This document shows positions 42,268-53,425 of a stretch of DNA of 64,000 nucleotides, one piece after another. The DNA comes from Setomelanomma holmii (lineage: Eukaryota > Ascomycota > Dothideomycetes > Pleosporales > Phaeosphaeriaceae), in the NCBI GenBank assembly GCA_010015745.1, contig ML978184.1, positions 186,001-250,000 of the forward strand, given 5' to 3'. The notes below the pieces were generated by a model that worked only from the letters and a program-made list of their open reading frames with translations, made no database searches and had not been told where the DNA came from. Positions within the stretch are counted from its first letter, which is position 1; each line of letters begins with the position of its first letter. A program made the position numbers and the translations under genes.

Positions 42268-43591
42268 ATGAAGTACACGACCATTCTCAACCTGGTGGCA
42301 GCCTTGTCATTGGCGTATGGCATCGCCTTCGATGGTCCTGCGCCGACTAACATTAGTCCCCACCGCGCTCTGATCCAGACGAATCCCAGACCTACGGAAG
42401 GCCCGTCAGTTGAAGAATTGAAGAAGCGCCAGACTGGTTCCTCGGCCGAGACATGCGGCTGGGTAGATGGAGACTTCGGTATGTTCATGTGTTAACGCGA
42501 CACTCCCAATGCTCAGCTGACATCATATAGATTCCGCAGTAGCTTGCAGCGTTGGACGAACATGTATGCTATACAAGAGCGCTAGCTACGGTATGGCAGG
42601 TTGCTGTGCCGGACGAGACACACAAGAGTGCGCCTGGGCGTATTCTTGTGTCGACCGAAGCAGTTACATGGCCGGTTCTTGCGGCTCCAGCTGCATACTG
42701 GACACTTTTGTACGAAAGTGTACGAACGCGTTGGCACCATACTGCGTTACCTGGACCTACGCGGGAGATGGTGTCGCCGACTATGGATGCGACTCGACGT
42801 CTCACTTCGGTGTTCTCACTGTCAGGAAGTCAGCCACGGACACCGTAGGGGACACTACAAGCACGAGTCTTCCCACCATTGCCGTGGGCGGAGTGATTAT
42901 CTCGACGCCAGGAAGCAGCAGTGGTGGTGGCAGCGGCAGCGGCAGCGGCAGCGGAACTGGCAACAGTACTACTACTTCCCGCAAGACAGCCAAGAAACTC
43001 GCCATCGGAACCATTATCGGCATCGTCATAGCAGTCCTTTTCCTCCTCTTCTTCGTCATCATCGCCGTCTTCATGTCCATCAAGAAGAAGAAGAAGAACC
43101 AGCAAATTGCCAACAATGCCCAGATCGTCGCCAATGCGCAAGCCAACCGTCCCCAGTCGCAATATCAACCACCGCAGCCTCCACCTCAGCAGATGCAGCA
43201 ACCTGGTGGCACGGGATTTGTCCCGCCAATGCCACCTCAGAGTCCCCAGCCTACTGTCAATGGATTCTTTTCGCCTCCTGCGCAACAAGAGCAGAAATAC
43301 GGTCATACATCGGTGCACGAGTATGCTGCGACCCCGATATCGAATCCTCCGACGCCAGCGCCTGCATATAACCAGCCCTATGGGTCGCCTGTCGTGTCGC
43401 CGCTAATGCCACAACAGCAGTATCAGCCTCCAACCAACGGAGCTTTCGAAGCACCTGCGCATGTTGGTGTGTCACGGGCACCGCAACCTGTGGTCTCTCT
43501 GGTTCAGCAGCATTCAAGCCCGGTGGTGGCGGCGCATGAGGTTGAGGGCAATAAACCTGGGCCGGTGTATGAGATGGGTCAGGGCAAATGA
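42268..43591 (+). CDS. Cysteine-rich single-pass membrane protein with Pro/Gln-rich tail
   Basis: Predicted exons are 42268-42478 and 42531-43591, with a 52-bp intron at 42479-42530 (GTATGT..CATATAG, branch GCTGAC), giving 423 residues. It has a signal peptide (MKYTTILNLVAALSLAYGIA). The ectodomain holds many cysteines in a fungal pattern: ETCGWVDGDFDSAVACSVGR (across the splice), TCMLYK, GMAGCC, ECAWAYSCVDRS, GSCGSSCILD and KCTNALAPYC. A Gly/Ser linker follows (GGGSGSGSGSGTGN), then one transmembrane helix (IIGIVIAVLFLLFFVIIAVF) with a KKKKK stop-transfer. The cytoplasmic tail of ~150 residues is Pro/Gln/Tyr-rich and low in charge. This layout is common among uncharacterised fungal surface proteins, possibly sensors. 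The function is unknown. Confidence 0.82.
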
Positions 43592-43796
43592 GTTCGCATT
43601 CTTGCAAGGTCTTATGATTATCAAAAGGTGTTTGTACTCCGGATTTCGCTCTCGTAGCGCCTGCCAGATCGGTGACACGGCATGTCGTAAGCCATCGGCG
43701 TCCATCCATGTCAACACGGAAGTCGCCATACTGTACAAGATTCCAAAACCCCAAAACAAAATAACCATGCATGAAGTCAAACATATCATCCTTTAC

Positions 43797-45953
43797 TCAC
43801 CCCTGCATCGTCATCCCCCCCGTTCCCCTCTCCCAAAACTCCAGCGTCAACGCACTCAAAAAACATGGAATCTCCTTCCTGCCCTCGACCCAATACACAA
43901 TCTGATCCCGAATCTCGCCCGCAAACACACTCTGCTCGCCCCCACTAACCTTCATCGTCCCATTCTCGCCATCAAACACAATACTATTCTCGCCGTCTTC
44001 GTCCGCAGGCTTGAACATGGACGTCACCTTGACGCGCCCGTTGGGCATAAAATCCAATTTCCAGCCTAATATGGAGGCCACGGCTTCGCGGAATTCGAGC
44101 GATTTGGCGGTCCAGATTTGCTTTAGGCGCGCGACCTTTTTGGTGCTCGAGGCGAGTTGGGTGCGGAGTTCTTCGAGCTCGTCGCGGACGGCGTCGAGGG
44201 TTGCGGTGGGCACGGTGGAGGGTGGTGGTGTTGCGTTGTCGAGTTGGGCGAGGAGTTGAGCGTTCGCTTCGCGGAGGGTGCGGACGGTGCTGAGTTTGAG
44301 GGCTTCGGTGTCGGCGGTGGGGTTGGATTTTAGTTCGAGGACGCGGGTTCGGGAGGATTCTTTGAGTTTTTTCAGTTGGCTGTGTTGGGCTTTGTATTCG
44401 GCTTCGATGATCTTTTGCTTCTTTTGAAGAGCAGCCAGATCATCTGACAGTTGGCGGTTCTTGCGACGAAGCTCGCCGAGACGTTCATCATTCTCCTCAG
44501 TCTCGAGCGGCCGTTTCTGACCAGTGGCAGCTGGCTTCTCGATGCTATTGAATTCCTTCTGCAGGGCGTCGACCTCCTTGCGATACTGGTCAACGAGACC
44601 TTCCATTTCTTTTATGCGTTCTGACTTGGCAGCGTCGAATGTGTCGGGTTGCATTTCTCGCTCTTCGTCGTCGAATGCTTCGACTTGGGCGCGCAAGAAC
44701 TCGACTTCTTTCGCTGCAAGGGCTTTCTGTCGCTCTAATCGCGCTCGCGCTTTCCCTTCACTAGAGGCTGGCCCGCTGCTGGGGCCAGAGATTTTGAGGT
44801 GCTGAATCTCAGCCTGAAGTTTGGCCTTTTCATCTTCCAACGCTTCAATGCTAGCCTCTTTGGACGTGAGCTCTGGTTTGATCTCGCCCAGCTTGTTAAG
44901 AAGGTCTGTCCTTTCAATTCGCTCCTGGATATACGCCCGCGCAAGATCCTCGGGGGAGTCGAATTGTATTTCGCCGTGCGTGGCAGCTTCATTCTCGAGA
45001 TATGACGTCCAAGAATCCCGCTCCTCTTCGAGCACCTGCTTTCGCACTTGCGCCTCGTTCAACTGCCTCTGAAGATCGTCCATCATGCGTAACTTTGTTT
45101 GTAATGACCTCTTCTCTTCTTCAACTACCTCGACAGCCGTGCGTTCTTTTCTATATTGCTTCAACTCTGTGTTCTGCTCCCTTGTCAAAGTCTCCAGCTT
45201 CTTGATGTGATTCACCTGATCTGACAGCTCCCTCTTGATGACGTTTAGCGTCTCCGCATCGCCGGTTATCGCCTTTAGTCGCAAGATCTCCGCCTCGAGC
45301 TGTCCGGCCTCCTCCTCTTTCTGGCTCAATGTCTTCTGTGTCGACTGCAGCGCGTTGACTTTGGACTCGAGATCAGTCTGTATCTCCTCTACGCTGTCCT
45401 TTAGCGCCTTATGTTCCGCCTGTAACGTGTTGTATCTGTGATCGTTCTGCCGTTGTGACGATGCCAGCTCTTCCTGGACCTCATCAAACTCCTCCTGCAG
45501 CGACTGTGCTTTCTCCTGGCTCTGACGCAGCCGCTTCTCTAGTGCCTGTCGCTCGTTGGCGGCGCGTGTCTGCGCTTCCGACATTTCCCTCGCCAACGCC
45601 TCGTGCTTCTTCGAGGTGGTGGTGTTCGCAGCCTCTGCTTGTTGTGCTTTGCGAAGATTGGTCTCCGCCTGGTTGAGCGCATCGCGGAGCTCTTGCGCAT
45701 GCTCGAGCTTCTTCATTTCTATTTCTTGTTTCGCCGTCTCGAGCTCATAGCGCACGGTGTTGAGTTGTACGCGCAGTTCCTCGTTGGCCGGATCCGAGGG
45801 CACGACGGTGTGCGGCGCATTCGGCGCATTTTGTGATGTGCGCAGTGTCGTTCGGAATGTTTCGCGCAGAGGTCCGCGCTTGACAGGCTGTGCCTCTTCC
45901 ACGGAGCCCGTGAGAAAGTTGTACGAGGGCTCGAAGGTCTTCCTCGACGCCAT
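43797..45953 (-). CDS. MAD1: Spindle assembly checkpoint protein Mad1
   Basis: A single exon of 718 residues. Mad1 forms a tight complex with Mad2 at unattached kinetochores and templates its conversion to the inhibitory form. After ~60 disordered residues the protein is almost entirely coiled coil (heptads from about 65 to 600). The C-terminal part contains VARLKQIWTAKSLEF, whose Arg-Leu-Lys matches the Bub1-contacting RLK motif of Mad1. The globular C-terminal domain follows (ILGWKLDFMPNGRVKVTSMF, SIVFDGENGTMKVSG, IPCFLSALTLEFWERGT). The order and ending agree with human and yeast Mad1. The gene appears intact and intronless. It ends about 200 bp from the convergent membrane-protein gene. 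Confidence 0.93.
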   Translation of the reverse strand: MASRKTFEPSYNFLTGSVEEAQPVKRGPLRETFRTTLRTSQNAPNAPHTVVPSDPANEELRVQLNTVRYELETAKQEIEMKKLEHAQELRDALNQAETNLRKAQQAEAANTTTSKKHEALAREMSEAQTRAANERQALEKRLRQSQEKAQSLQEEFDEVQEELASSQRQNDHRYNTLQAEHKALKDSVEEIQTDLESKVNALQSTQKTLSQKEEEAGQLEAEILRLKAITGDAETLNVIKRELSDQVNHIKKLETLTREQNTELKQYRKERTAVEVVEEEKRSLQTKLRMMDDLQRQLNEAQVRKQVLEEERDSWTSYLENEAATHGEIQFDSPEDLARAYIQERIERTDLLNKLGEIKPELTSKEASIEALEDEKAKLQAEIQHLKISGPSSGPASSEGKARARLERQKALAAKEVEFLRAQVEAFDDEEREMQPDTFDAAKSERIKEMEGLVDQYRKEVDALQKEFNSIEKPAATGQKRPLETEENDERLGELRRKNRQLSDDLAALQKKQKIIEAEYKAQHSQLKKLKESSRTRVLELKSNPTADTEALKLSTVRTLREANAQLLAQLDNATPPPSTVPTATLDAVRDELEELRTQLASSTKKVARLKQIWTAKSLEFREAVASILGWKLDFMPNGRVKVTSMFKPADEDGENSIVFDGENGTMKVSGGEQSVFAGEIRDQIVYWVEGRKEIPCFLSALTLEFWERGTGGMTMQG

Positions 45954-46341
45954 TGCTGCTGCTTGTTTGTCTTTGTTTGTTGTGTAGTGTTTCTGCCTTC
46001 AATTTCTACCAAAGGGCGCAGCTACCCGATCCATGCGCTATGGCTGTATCAGACAAGAGGCAAAATGGCGCGCTATCGAGTGCGACACCGCAGAAGGACG
46101 CTACATGCAGAGAGTGTTGATTCGTGGTGGGTGAAGCTGGGAAAACAAGGGTACAAAGCGCCGACTCGGACAAAGGCCTAGCGCGTCATCGGCTGCTGTC
46201 GCGAAGTCACCTGGTCGCCGAGATGGAACTCCTCAATTGATCTCGATCGGCTTATTTATTGCATCCCCCCATTGCTGTTACTACGAGCTCCAGCAGTCTG
46301 ATATCTTACATCCTCAATCTATGGTTGAACCCATGCCGAAT
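45954..46341. other. Intergenic between MAD1 and PPM1
   Basis: About 390 bp containing the MAD1 promoter and the PPM1 3' end. No gene or repeat recognised. Confidence 0.5.
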
Positions 46342-47499
46342 TTATCCCCCCTGCTCTGGCACATTGGCCCACGCCTTTGAGAACACATCGCTGTCGCCGT
46401 TTCGCCAACCCCATGCTATGCAGTAATGTCGCAGAAGTAATTCCAGCTCCTCAAACTCGTCGAGGAACTCAAGACTACCGACACGCTCCTTCTCTTCCTC
46501 ACTGATCCACTTGCGCCAGATGTAGCTTGTGTCCTCTGCCTTCGCCGCCTCATCGAAACCATACCCCTTCAGCCGCACGCGCTGATCGCCGAGTTCCGGA
46601 TATGCCGTAAGAGTGTGAAGGTGGATGTTGCGCGATCGCAAATTCGAGATCATGGTTCTGCCGAAAGCGTCTAGTGGCAGGATGGGCTCGTAGAGTATGA
46701 TCGAGGCAGGTGATGTAAGTCGCAGGTAGTGTGTGAGGAGCGAGGAGACGATTTTCTGCACAGTCAATGGCTGAAGGTACACCAGGCACATCTCTGACAG
46801 TATCAGCGTGGGCAACGTAGGGTCGAGATTCGGTATTTTGGGTCGTGGCGCATCGTCTGAAGATGAGGCCAGAGAGCGCAAATCGAGGGCATGCATATTG
46901 TACGTGTCTGAATGGTACGACGTCGAGGTGGTCGGTATGTGTAGCAATTTCCGATACAAGAGGGGTTGCTTTTGTATGCAAGTGATCTTTGCGACGGTAT
47001 TTGTGGGGAAGTCAATCTCATGGTAGACCAGACGAGTGTTTGGATACAAGTCCAGCAAGCGGAAAAAGCGAGTGTCGGTGCCGGCACCAAGAGAGATGAT
47101 TTGTTTTGCGGAAGAAGGATCTGTGAGGAGAAACTTGGTCACCAGTTCGTCGATTGCCGTGGTGCGGACGTATGTTCCTGCGAATATTAGCAAGTGACTT
47201 TAGGCATGAAGATGCTCCAATGCCACACCTCTGTTCAGCAATGGTAATCTTCTCGTTGTAGGTTGAGTTGCGAATAGCTTCGCATATGGATCGTGAAGAT
47301 ATCCAAGCTCGACACAGCTCACTCTACTGCCCGCAGCATCCTGATCAGTGCCCTTGACTGCATCATCTCGTATTTGCTCTGCTGCTTCAGGTGAGCTTCC
47401 CAGTCCGCCTCTGCCACGTCCACGCTCTCTGAGTCCGCCGCCGCGTCGGGTGCCGAGAAGTGTCTTGAGGTTCGGTATTTCGTTGTTGGAGGCCATCAT
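46342..47499 (-). CDS. PPM1: Leucine carboxyl methyltransferase 1 (Ppm1)
   Basis: Predicted exons are 47499-47229 and 47177-46342, with a 51-bp intron at 47178-47228 (GTGTGG..TTCGCAG, branch GCTAATA), giving 368 residues. Ppm1/LCMT1 methylates the C-terminal leucine of the PP2A catalytic subunit, controlling B-subunit binding. Exon 1 contains a Gly/Arg-rich stretch (GGLRERGRGRGGLG) and SCVELGYLHDPYAKLF, a family landmark. Exon joining gives LLNRGTYVRTTAIDELV. The SAM-binding motif is IISLGAGTDTRFFRL, followed by VYHEIDFPTNTVAK and ILSEMCLVYL. The C-terminus has QRVRLKGYGF and the ELLLRHYCIAWGW ending. Two adjacent ATGs (47499 and 47496) are equally possible starts. The gene is divergent from RPB5 over only ~205 bp. 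Confidence 0.93.
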
Positions 47500-47704
47500 C
47501 TCACACTGTTGATGCTCCCACGCGATTTGGTGGGGTAGCTTTGGTGCACTAAGCCGGGGTCACAGCTAGCACCGGCTGCATGCCAAGAGCGATCTGAGAG
47601 CGGCTCTTCTGAATTTCTTTGACGCGACAAGGCATTCACGACGCTGTAACAACGAACCCCTTCACCCTCATTCTCGTCCCCGATTGCACACATACACAGC
47701 CAAT
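47500..47704. promoter_or_regulatory. Compact divergent promoter of PPM1 and RPB5
   Basis: Only about 205 bp separate the two start codons, so both core promoters must lie here. No TATA box is evident. Confidence 0.45.
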
Positions 47705-48518
47705 ATGGAGGACACGAAGTACAACAACAGTCTTATTCGCATGTGGAGAGTGTGGAGGACGACAAAGGAGATGATGAATGAGCGGGTGTGTTGCGCTTGA
47801 GCGTGCGAGCAACGAACAAGCGCGCTAACTTTGTGAAGGGCTACCTAGTCGTCGAAGATGATATGACAATCTCACTCGAGGACTTTGCGCGGAGATATGC
47901 GCGGGAAGATGGCGAGCCGGAGTATGTCTGAGCGCATTGCAAAGAGACAGCAGAATCTGAGCACTAACTGTCCCCAGTCGCTCGCGCCTCAACTTCTCTT
48001 GCCAGCCCAGCGAAGAAATGCTCGTCAAATACACACCAGCCCCTACGAAGAAAGATCCAAACCCGCAACCCGCGATCGGCACAATATGGGTCGAGTTCAA
48101 CAGCGACGAGAACGTTGGTCTGAAACAGCTGCGCGATTACATGGGTCACTTGCTCAACGGCTCATTCTACTCCGGCATCATGGTCACCGTAAAGCCCATG
48201 ACGGGCATGGCTATCCGACTTCTGCGCGGTGCGACAGGCATGAGCGATGGTCCCAAGGGCGGTGTCGAAGTGTTTGTCGAGCAGGATTTACTGGTCAATA
48301 TCACAAAGCATGAGCTGGTGCCGAAGCATGTGCTCCTCAGTGCGAGAGAGAAGGCACAATTGTTGGAGCGGTATCGTCTGAAGGAGACGCAGCTGCCGCG
48401 TATCCAGTCGACAGATCCGGTCGCAAAGTTCCTTGGACTAAGGAGAGGCGCTGTCGTTAAGATCATCAGGAAGTCAGAGACCGCAGGTCGCTATGCGAGT
48501 TACCGATGGGTCATTTGA
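47705..48518 (+). CDS. RPB5: RNA polymerase I/II/III shared subunit Rpb5 (RPABC1)
   Basis: Predicted exons are 47705-47785, 47839-47921 and 47978-48518, giving 234 residues; introns are 53 and 56 bp. Rpb5 is common to all three nuclear RNA polymerases and forms part of the lower jaw. The N-terminal jaw domain includes LIRMWRVWRTTKEMMNERGY and ISLEDFARRYAREDGEPDRS (across two splices). The C-terminal assembly domain, similar to archaeal RpoH, contains VFVEQDLLVNITKHELVPKH and QLPRIQSTDPVAKFLGLRRG, ending SETAGRYASYRWVI. Both are strongly conserved, so the model is secure. Intact. Confidence 0.95.
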
Positions 48519-48905
48519 ATGTATAAAATGGCAGAACCAGTCGTATGACCAAGGACTTTACATGCACCATCATTTGGCGCGGCGTTTGGGCGAACAGGAA
48601 ACAGGTTTTATAAGATCAGTCTGGCATTTGCGAAAAGCTGGAAATGCTTTAGATGCGCGAAATGTATACCAGCCTTCCCAATTTCACCACACATCCTGTC
48701 TCGTTTCTCCATACATATGCTGATCGACCCATCCTTCAAAAGCCCTTCCTCCACCAGCACTTAGAATCACCTTCCAAGCGCTCGTCCCAACAAATCAAAA
48801 TCATCTGCTCGACCCCTCTGCGAGTCACAATACCCTCACCTCACTCCTCCTAGCGTTTTTTTAATCCAACCCAACACCATCGCCTTGCCCCTCATCTCTC
48901 TCATC
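48519..48905. other. Intergenic, convergent 3' regions
   Basis: About 390 bp between the ends of RPB5 and the small membrane-protein gene. Pyrimidine-rich, with no recognisable gene. Confidence 0.5.
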
Positions 48906-49232
48906 TCAAATCATCCCCATCCTCCTCATCCTCCCCTCAATCGCCGACTGCCCCCTCACTTCCCTTCTCGCCCTCCTTGCACTCATATCTCTCATCTCAA
49001 TCCTATTCCCCTGCTGCCCACTTGACTGCCTCTGCTTCCATGCCGAGTATGCGCGCACCCCGAGCCAGCAGAAGATCACGGCGGAAAGCACTTCGTAGCA
49101 GAGGAGAAAGAACGTCGCTGAGTCGAGCCAGACGGGCAGGTTGGTTGTATTTTGTGTGGAAGATTGAAGGCCGGCGAGGGGAAGGGCGTGGGTGCTGGGG
49201 ACGAGGTTGAGGAAGACGAGGAGGACGGCCAT
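48906..49232 (-). CDS. Small membrane protein, unrecognised
   Basis: An open frame of 108 residues from the ATG at 49232; the frame also extends upstream to 49433 but that part reads like leader sequence. The start at 49232 gives a signal peptide (MAVLLVFLNLVPSTHALPLA), a short extracellular stretch with N-glycosylation sites (NTTNLP), one membrane helix (ATFFLLCYEVLSAVIFCWLG) and a basic cytosolic tail (MSARRARREVRGQSAIEGRM). I do not recognise a family. The coherent signal-helix-tail order argues against a chance frame, but no homologue can be named. Confidence 0.5.
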   Translation of the reverse strand: MAVLLVFLNLVPSTHALPLAGLQSSTQNTTNLPVWLDSATFFLLCYEVLSAVIFCWLGVRAYSAWKQRQSSGQQGNRIEMRDMSARRARREVRGQSAIEGRMRRMGMI

Positions 49233-49578
49233 TGTGTGACGTGTGATGTGGCTTGTCTTCAGGTCGTTTGTAGTACGGTTGGGTGTGGTTTTAGTAGTTG
49301 GCGATGTGGTGGTCAACGGGAGTAATGCGCTTTGGCAGGGTGTGTTATAAGGATAGACAGCTTGAAGATAGATGGATCGAGAGGTAGATGAGAGGACATA
49401 TGTGAATGCAAATAATAGCAGCAATGTCGACATCGTGAGGTGAAACAGGCAAACGGAGTAGTGTTGCTATTGTGTGAAAAGCGGTATACATGAGCCCTTA
49501 TTTTCACCGCCCAAACGCCTGGTTCGCCTCGCAATGTTGAATGCTCTTATTGTCTCGGCAGGTATATCCAGAACAAGA
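49233..49578. other. Intergenic upstream of the small membrane-protein gene
   Basis: About 350 bp; it includes an upstream extension of the same open frame (to 49433), probably leader, and the 3' end of the SHMT gene. Confidence 0.4.
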
Positions 49579-51364
49579 TCATTGAGCCTTGTCCCATGGC
49601 AGAGCAAATGTCGCCACCCAATCGGATACCTCTTTACGTAGCTGGACAATGTCGGTGATGTCTTCACCTTCACCAACGTACTCTTTAAATGCAGCGACGC
49701 TGGCGGGGTTCTTGCGGCCGGTCTCCTCTGCCTTCTTCTTGGCTTCCTTGTCGAGCTTCTGTGTAATACCGACAGCGCGGTGCACGACATCGGCCACGCG
49801 CTTGAAGTCCTCGGGTTGGAAGCCACGAGTCGTCATCGCAGGAGTGCCCATGCGCAGACCACCGGGCTTCATGGCGGACTTGTCGCCTGGCACAGTGTTT
49901 TTGTTAGACGCGACTCCGACAAGCTCGAGGATACGCTCTACCCGCGCACCGTCGACACCCCGATCCTTCAGATCGACAAGCACGAGGTGGTTGTCAGTGC
50001 CGCCGCTGACGATATTGTATCCGAGTCCGCCGTTTTCCTTGGAGTCACCAAGACGCTGTGCGAGGGATTTGGCGTTTTCGAGCACCTGCTGTTGATAGTC
50101 CTTGAATTCTTTGCTTTGAGCCTGCTGTAGCGCGACTGCGAGAGCAGTTATAGTGTGGTTGTGAGGTCCTCCTTGGTGGCCAGGGAAGACCGAGGCATTG
50201 ATGGGCCCTTCCAGGTCGTAGAATTCCTTGTTACCCTTCTTGTCGACCCGCCTAGTACCCTTGCGGAAGAAGATCATAGCACCTCGTGGGCCGCGCAGTG
50301 ACTTGTGGGTGGTGGTGGTAACAATGTCGGAGTGAGGAAATGGTGACGGAATGACGCCAGCTGCGACCAGACCCGAAATGTGAGCCATGTCAGAAAGAAG
50401 GTATGCGCCCACATCATCGGCGAGTTTGCGCATGCGCTCGTATTCGATGAGTCGGCTGTATGCTGATGTGCCAGCAACAATGACCTTCGGCCTGTATAGG
50501 TGCGCGAGCTCCGCCATCTTCTCGTAGTCGATGATACCCGTCTTCTCATTCAACCTGTATGGTAGTGTTTCAAAATACTTTGAGACAGCCGAGATCTTCT
50601 TTGTCGGTGTCTGGTAGCCATGCGACAAGTGACCGCCATGGGGAAGGTCGAGACTGAGGATACGGTCGTGGGTGTTGAGAATCGCGGAGTATGCGTAGAG
50701 ATTTGCAGGAGAACCGGAGAGTGCTGGGTTTGGTGTTAGTCAAGGCGATTGGAGGTGGCGCATTTGCGTACGCTGCACGTTGACGCCCCATTCCTCTGGG
50801 CTCAAGCCAAAAGCCTTGAGTGCGCGTTCCTGGCATAGTCTTTCAGCCTTGTCGATGTGCTCGTTACCTCCATAGTATCGTGCGCCTGGGTATCCTTCGG
50901 AGTACTTGTCTACATCCACATGTAAGCTTTGGTGGTGTGACGGGGTCGGCGATCGTACTTTGCATAACACTGCCGAGAGCGTCGAGAACAGCTTGCGATG
51001 TGAAGTTCTCCGACGGAATAAGGTTGATGAAATGCTTCTGGCGGTTCTTCTCCTGTTGTGCAAGTTTTGTTAGTCAAATTCAATCTTGCGCACTTCAACC
51101 ACGTTGAACATACCCTCTCAATGATATGATATACAGTCGGATCAGCTTGCTCGAGATCTTGCGAAAGAACCTAAGACTTAATTAGATCATACAGAATAAC
51201 AATGCAGTTTACTCCCGATGTACCTTCTGCTGTGCCTCCAGGGTTGTAGCGTAGCCCCTCCATTGTCGTTGTGATATTCTCGCGTGGTTTGTGGCAATGG
51301 AAGCATAAGATCGAGGCGCAATTTGGCGCAACGGCGCTCTAAACAGACACCTGAGAGACGCCAT
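49579..51364 (-). CDS. SHM1: Serine hydroxymethyltransferase, mitochondrial form
   Basis: Predicted exons are 51364-51224, 51170-51114, 51052-50959, 50909-50772 and 50723-49579, giving 524 residues; the four introns are 48-61 bp. SHMT interconverts serine and glycine, charging tetrahydrofolate with a one-carbon unit, with PLP as cofactor. Exon 1 encodes an Arg/Ser/Ala-rich presequence without acidic residues (MASLRCLFRAPLRQIAPRSY), so the enzyme is mitochondrial. Splices rebuild conserved blocks: HIIEREKNRQ, VMQNKYSEGYPGARYYGGN and WGVNVQPLSGSPANLYAY. The PLP site is VTTTTHKSLRGPRGAMIFF, with its lysine, and SDMAHISGLVAAG supplies the cofactor Asp/His. The C-terminal PGGLRMGTPAMTTRG is intact. 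It is the most intron-rich gene in the window. Confidence 0.96.
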
Positions 51365-52198
51365 GATAGTATGTGAGGCTCCAATTAAAAAAAGGGTGTG
51401 TGGCCACCTTTTAAGGCTCAAGATCGCAATGTCTGGATATCCAAGCCAAAAAGAGGCAACATGACAGTCCCCGCCATTTGCCGCTGGGGACCGGTGGCGC
51501 GCGAGGCTGGCAGACGCGCCATGGTTTCTCCGACGGCCGATGTATAAATTCTTTCCGCACCCCGGCTTTCGCTCGACACAACTAAAACCACATGATTCAA
51601 CGCCCTTCCTTCGGTCTTATTCTCACTTGGCTGGCGCAAGCTGGTTGACGTGGGCGATGTTGACACGCTCCGGGCTTCACCACCCAGAGGAGACGAGATG
51701 GTTTATGATTGGAATTAGTTGTATCCGCTCCCACTTCAGATGGTGCGATTGAGCAAGTCTGGAAGCGAGCAAACGGGACCGGTACGCGGTACCGATAGTC
51801 CCTTTCAGCTGTTCTGTCGCTGGTCGAAGCGTCGTGAATTTGCAGGTAGATGAATACAATTCCATGTTGTCGTCCGCTTCACCTTTCTGCTACTCCATCA
51901 TCGCGCCTTCCTGTTGCCCTTGCCCTTTCCCTCGCGGTCACCGTCAACGCCGAGGGCACAGTGGACCCTCTGGCAGGCACGTGTGGACCGATAACGCGCT
52001 GCCTTGCGCCTTCCTCTCTTTATACCTTCTGTCCACTTGGTTCCTCGACCCGTACGCCATTGTCAACACCAATTGCACTTCTGCCTCGACTTCAACCTGT
52101 CATACGAACAAACAAGCTCCTAGACACCGTGACCGGCCTCTTCACGTGCACCAAAGCTACACCGCCAATAGCAGACCGAGCTAGACGCGTTGGTCAGC
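51365..52198. promoter_or_regulatory. Divergent intergenic region upstream of SHM1 and the F-box-like gene
   Basis: About 830 bp carrying both promoters. C/T-rich tracts precede the plus-strand gene. No gene recognised. Confidence 0.45.
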
Positions 52199-53425
52199 AT
52201 GGCTCCTACACCGAAAACACAAGCTTTGCCTGTGCCAGCAACACCAGCTCGCAAGAGCAGCCCTGAACTCGGCAGCCCGTCCAAGATTCCACAGTACAAC
52301 AAGAGCACCGGCAGGCCGATACGAAAGAGCGCTGGGGTCGTAAAGAAGATCGCGGGCTACGTCGACTCTGGCATACTGGACGAGGAAGACTTTGAGCCGC
52401 TGACTTCTGAATTGAGCGAGATTGACAGCGAAGACGATATGGATCAGCGTGGTCGCACTGATAAGACGAAGAAGAAACGCAAGCGGAGTCTATCGCCACC
52501 CTCTCCACGCCTGGACCCCATCATCTACAACCAAGAGGTTGAGACACTGACGGACGATGAGACAAGTGGAACCTTCCACCACCACACGCCTAAGAAGCCG
52601 CCAGTCACCTTGCAGTTCAACGTACCACTAGGTTTCCACGGACCGTTGTTCGTCAAGCTCGATAGTGCGCTCCTGAAGGATAATGAGGAAGGCACGCGCC
52701 ATGACATGAAACAAATCCACAAGAAGAAGGCGCGCACTGGAAGTCCAGCACCTCAGGAAGCGTCGCTAGCGGTACAGACGAAAGGATTCGCCGACATTCC
52801 GCCAGAACTGCGGAACACCATCTACCGACATGTCTTTATTCGCGATAACCACGTGCTCCGCATCCCACAATACCCAATGAGCGGAGGGCTGTCACGATCT
52901 TCGCAATTTCTAAGAGCCTGCAAGCTCGTACACGATGAGGGATGCTCGATACTCTATGGCGAGAACGAATTCGCCTTCGATCGACACGCAGCCACCCGCA
53001 GCCCGTTCTGGGACCCGAAGCCTAAAGAGATTGGCTACCAGGACTTCCTCCACTTTCTCAAGATGATCGGACCCGAGAACCTCCAATACATTCGAAACAT
53101 CAAGATCGACTTTGAGGATGCACTACCGAAGTTCACGCCTGATCTGACCACAGAGAGCCGTCGCTATATCAACGATGAGTACCTGCTGAATTGCCTTCGC
53201 ATCTTGCGCGATACGAAGCTGCGCAAGATTAGCATGAACTTCTACGGTCGCCGCCAGCTCGTTAAGTCGGATGTCAAGTTTCTCGGCTATTTGGAGCAGA
53301 TCAAGGTCGACGAGGCCGTGAAACTCGGCATGTCCTGGCCATATCCTACTAAATTCGCCAACTGGGTGTGGAACGACGTCAAGGAAGTAATGGTCCGTAA
53401 GAAGAAACTTTACGAGAAAAAGTAA
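52199..53425 (+). CDS. F-box-like fungal protein with basic disordered N-terminus
   Basis: A single exon of 408 residues from the ATG at 52199; an in-frame TTG slightly upstream is not used as the start. The first ~195 residues are disordered and rich in Ser, Pro, Lys and Asp/Glu, with a possible nuclear localisation signal (KTKKKRKRSLSPPSPRL). From about 198 comes FADIPPELRNTIYRHVFI, the F-box-like start found in a large expanded family in Dothideomycetes and Eurotiomycetes. LRACKLVHDEGCSILYGENE, typical of the same family, follows, and then a helical region. Such proteins are thought to recruit Skp1 as adaptors of SCF ubiquitin ligases, but most are uncharacterised. The specific target is unknown. 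Confidence 0.75.
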   Translation: MAPTPKTQALPVPATPARKSSPELGSPSKIPQYNKSTGRPIRKSAGVVKKIAGYVDSGILDEEDFEPLTSELSEIDSEDDMDQRGRTDKTKKKRKRSLSPPSPRLDPIIYNQEVETLTDDETSGTFHHHTPKKPPVTLQFNVPLGFHGPLFVKLDSALLKDNEEGTRHDMKQIHKKKARTGSPAPQEASLAVQTKGFADIPPELRNTIYRHVFIRDNHVLRIPQYPMSGGLSRSSQFLRACKLVHDEGCSILYGENEFAFDRHAATRSPFWDPKPKEIGYQDFLHFLKMIGPENLQYIRNIKIDFEDALPKFTPDLTTESRRYINDEYLLNCLRILRDTKLRKISMNFYGRRQLVKSDVKFLGYLEQIKVDEAVKLGMSWPYPTKFANWVWNDVKEVMVRKKKLYEKK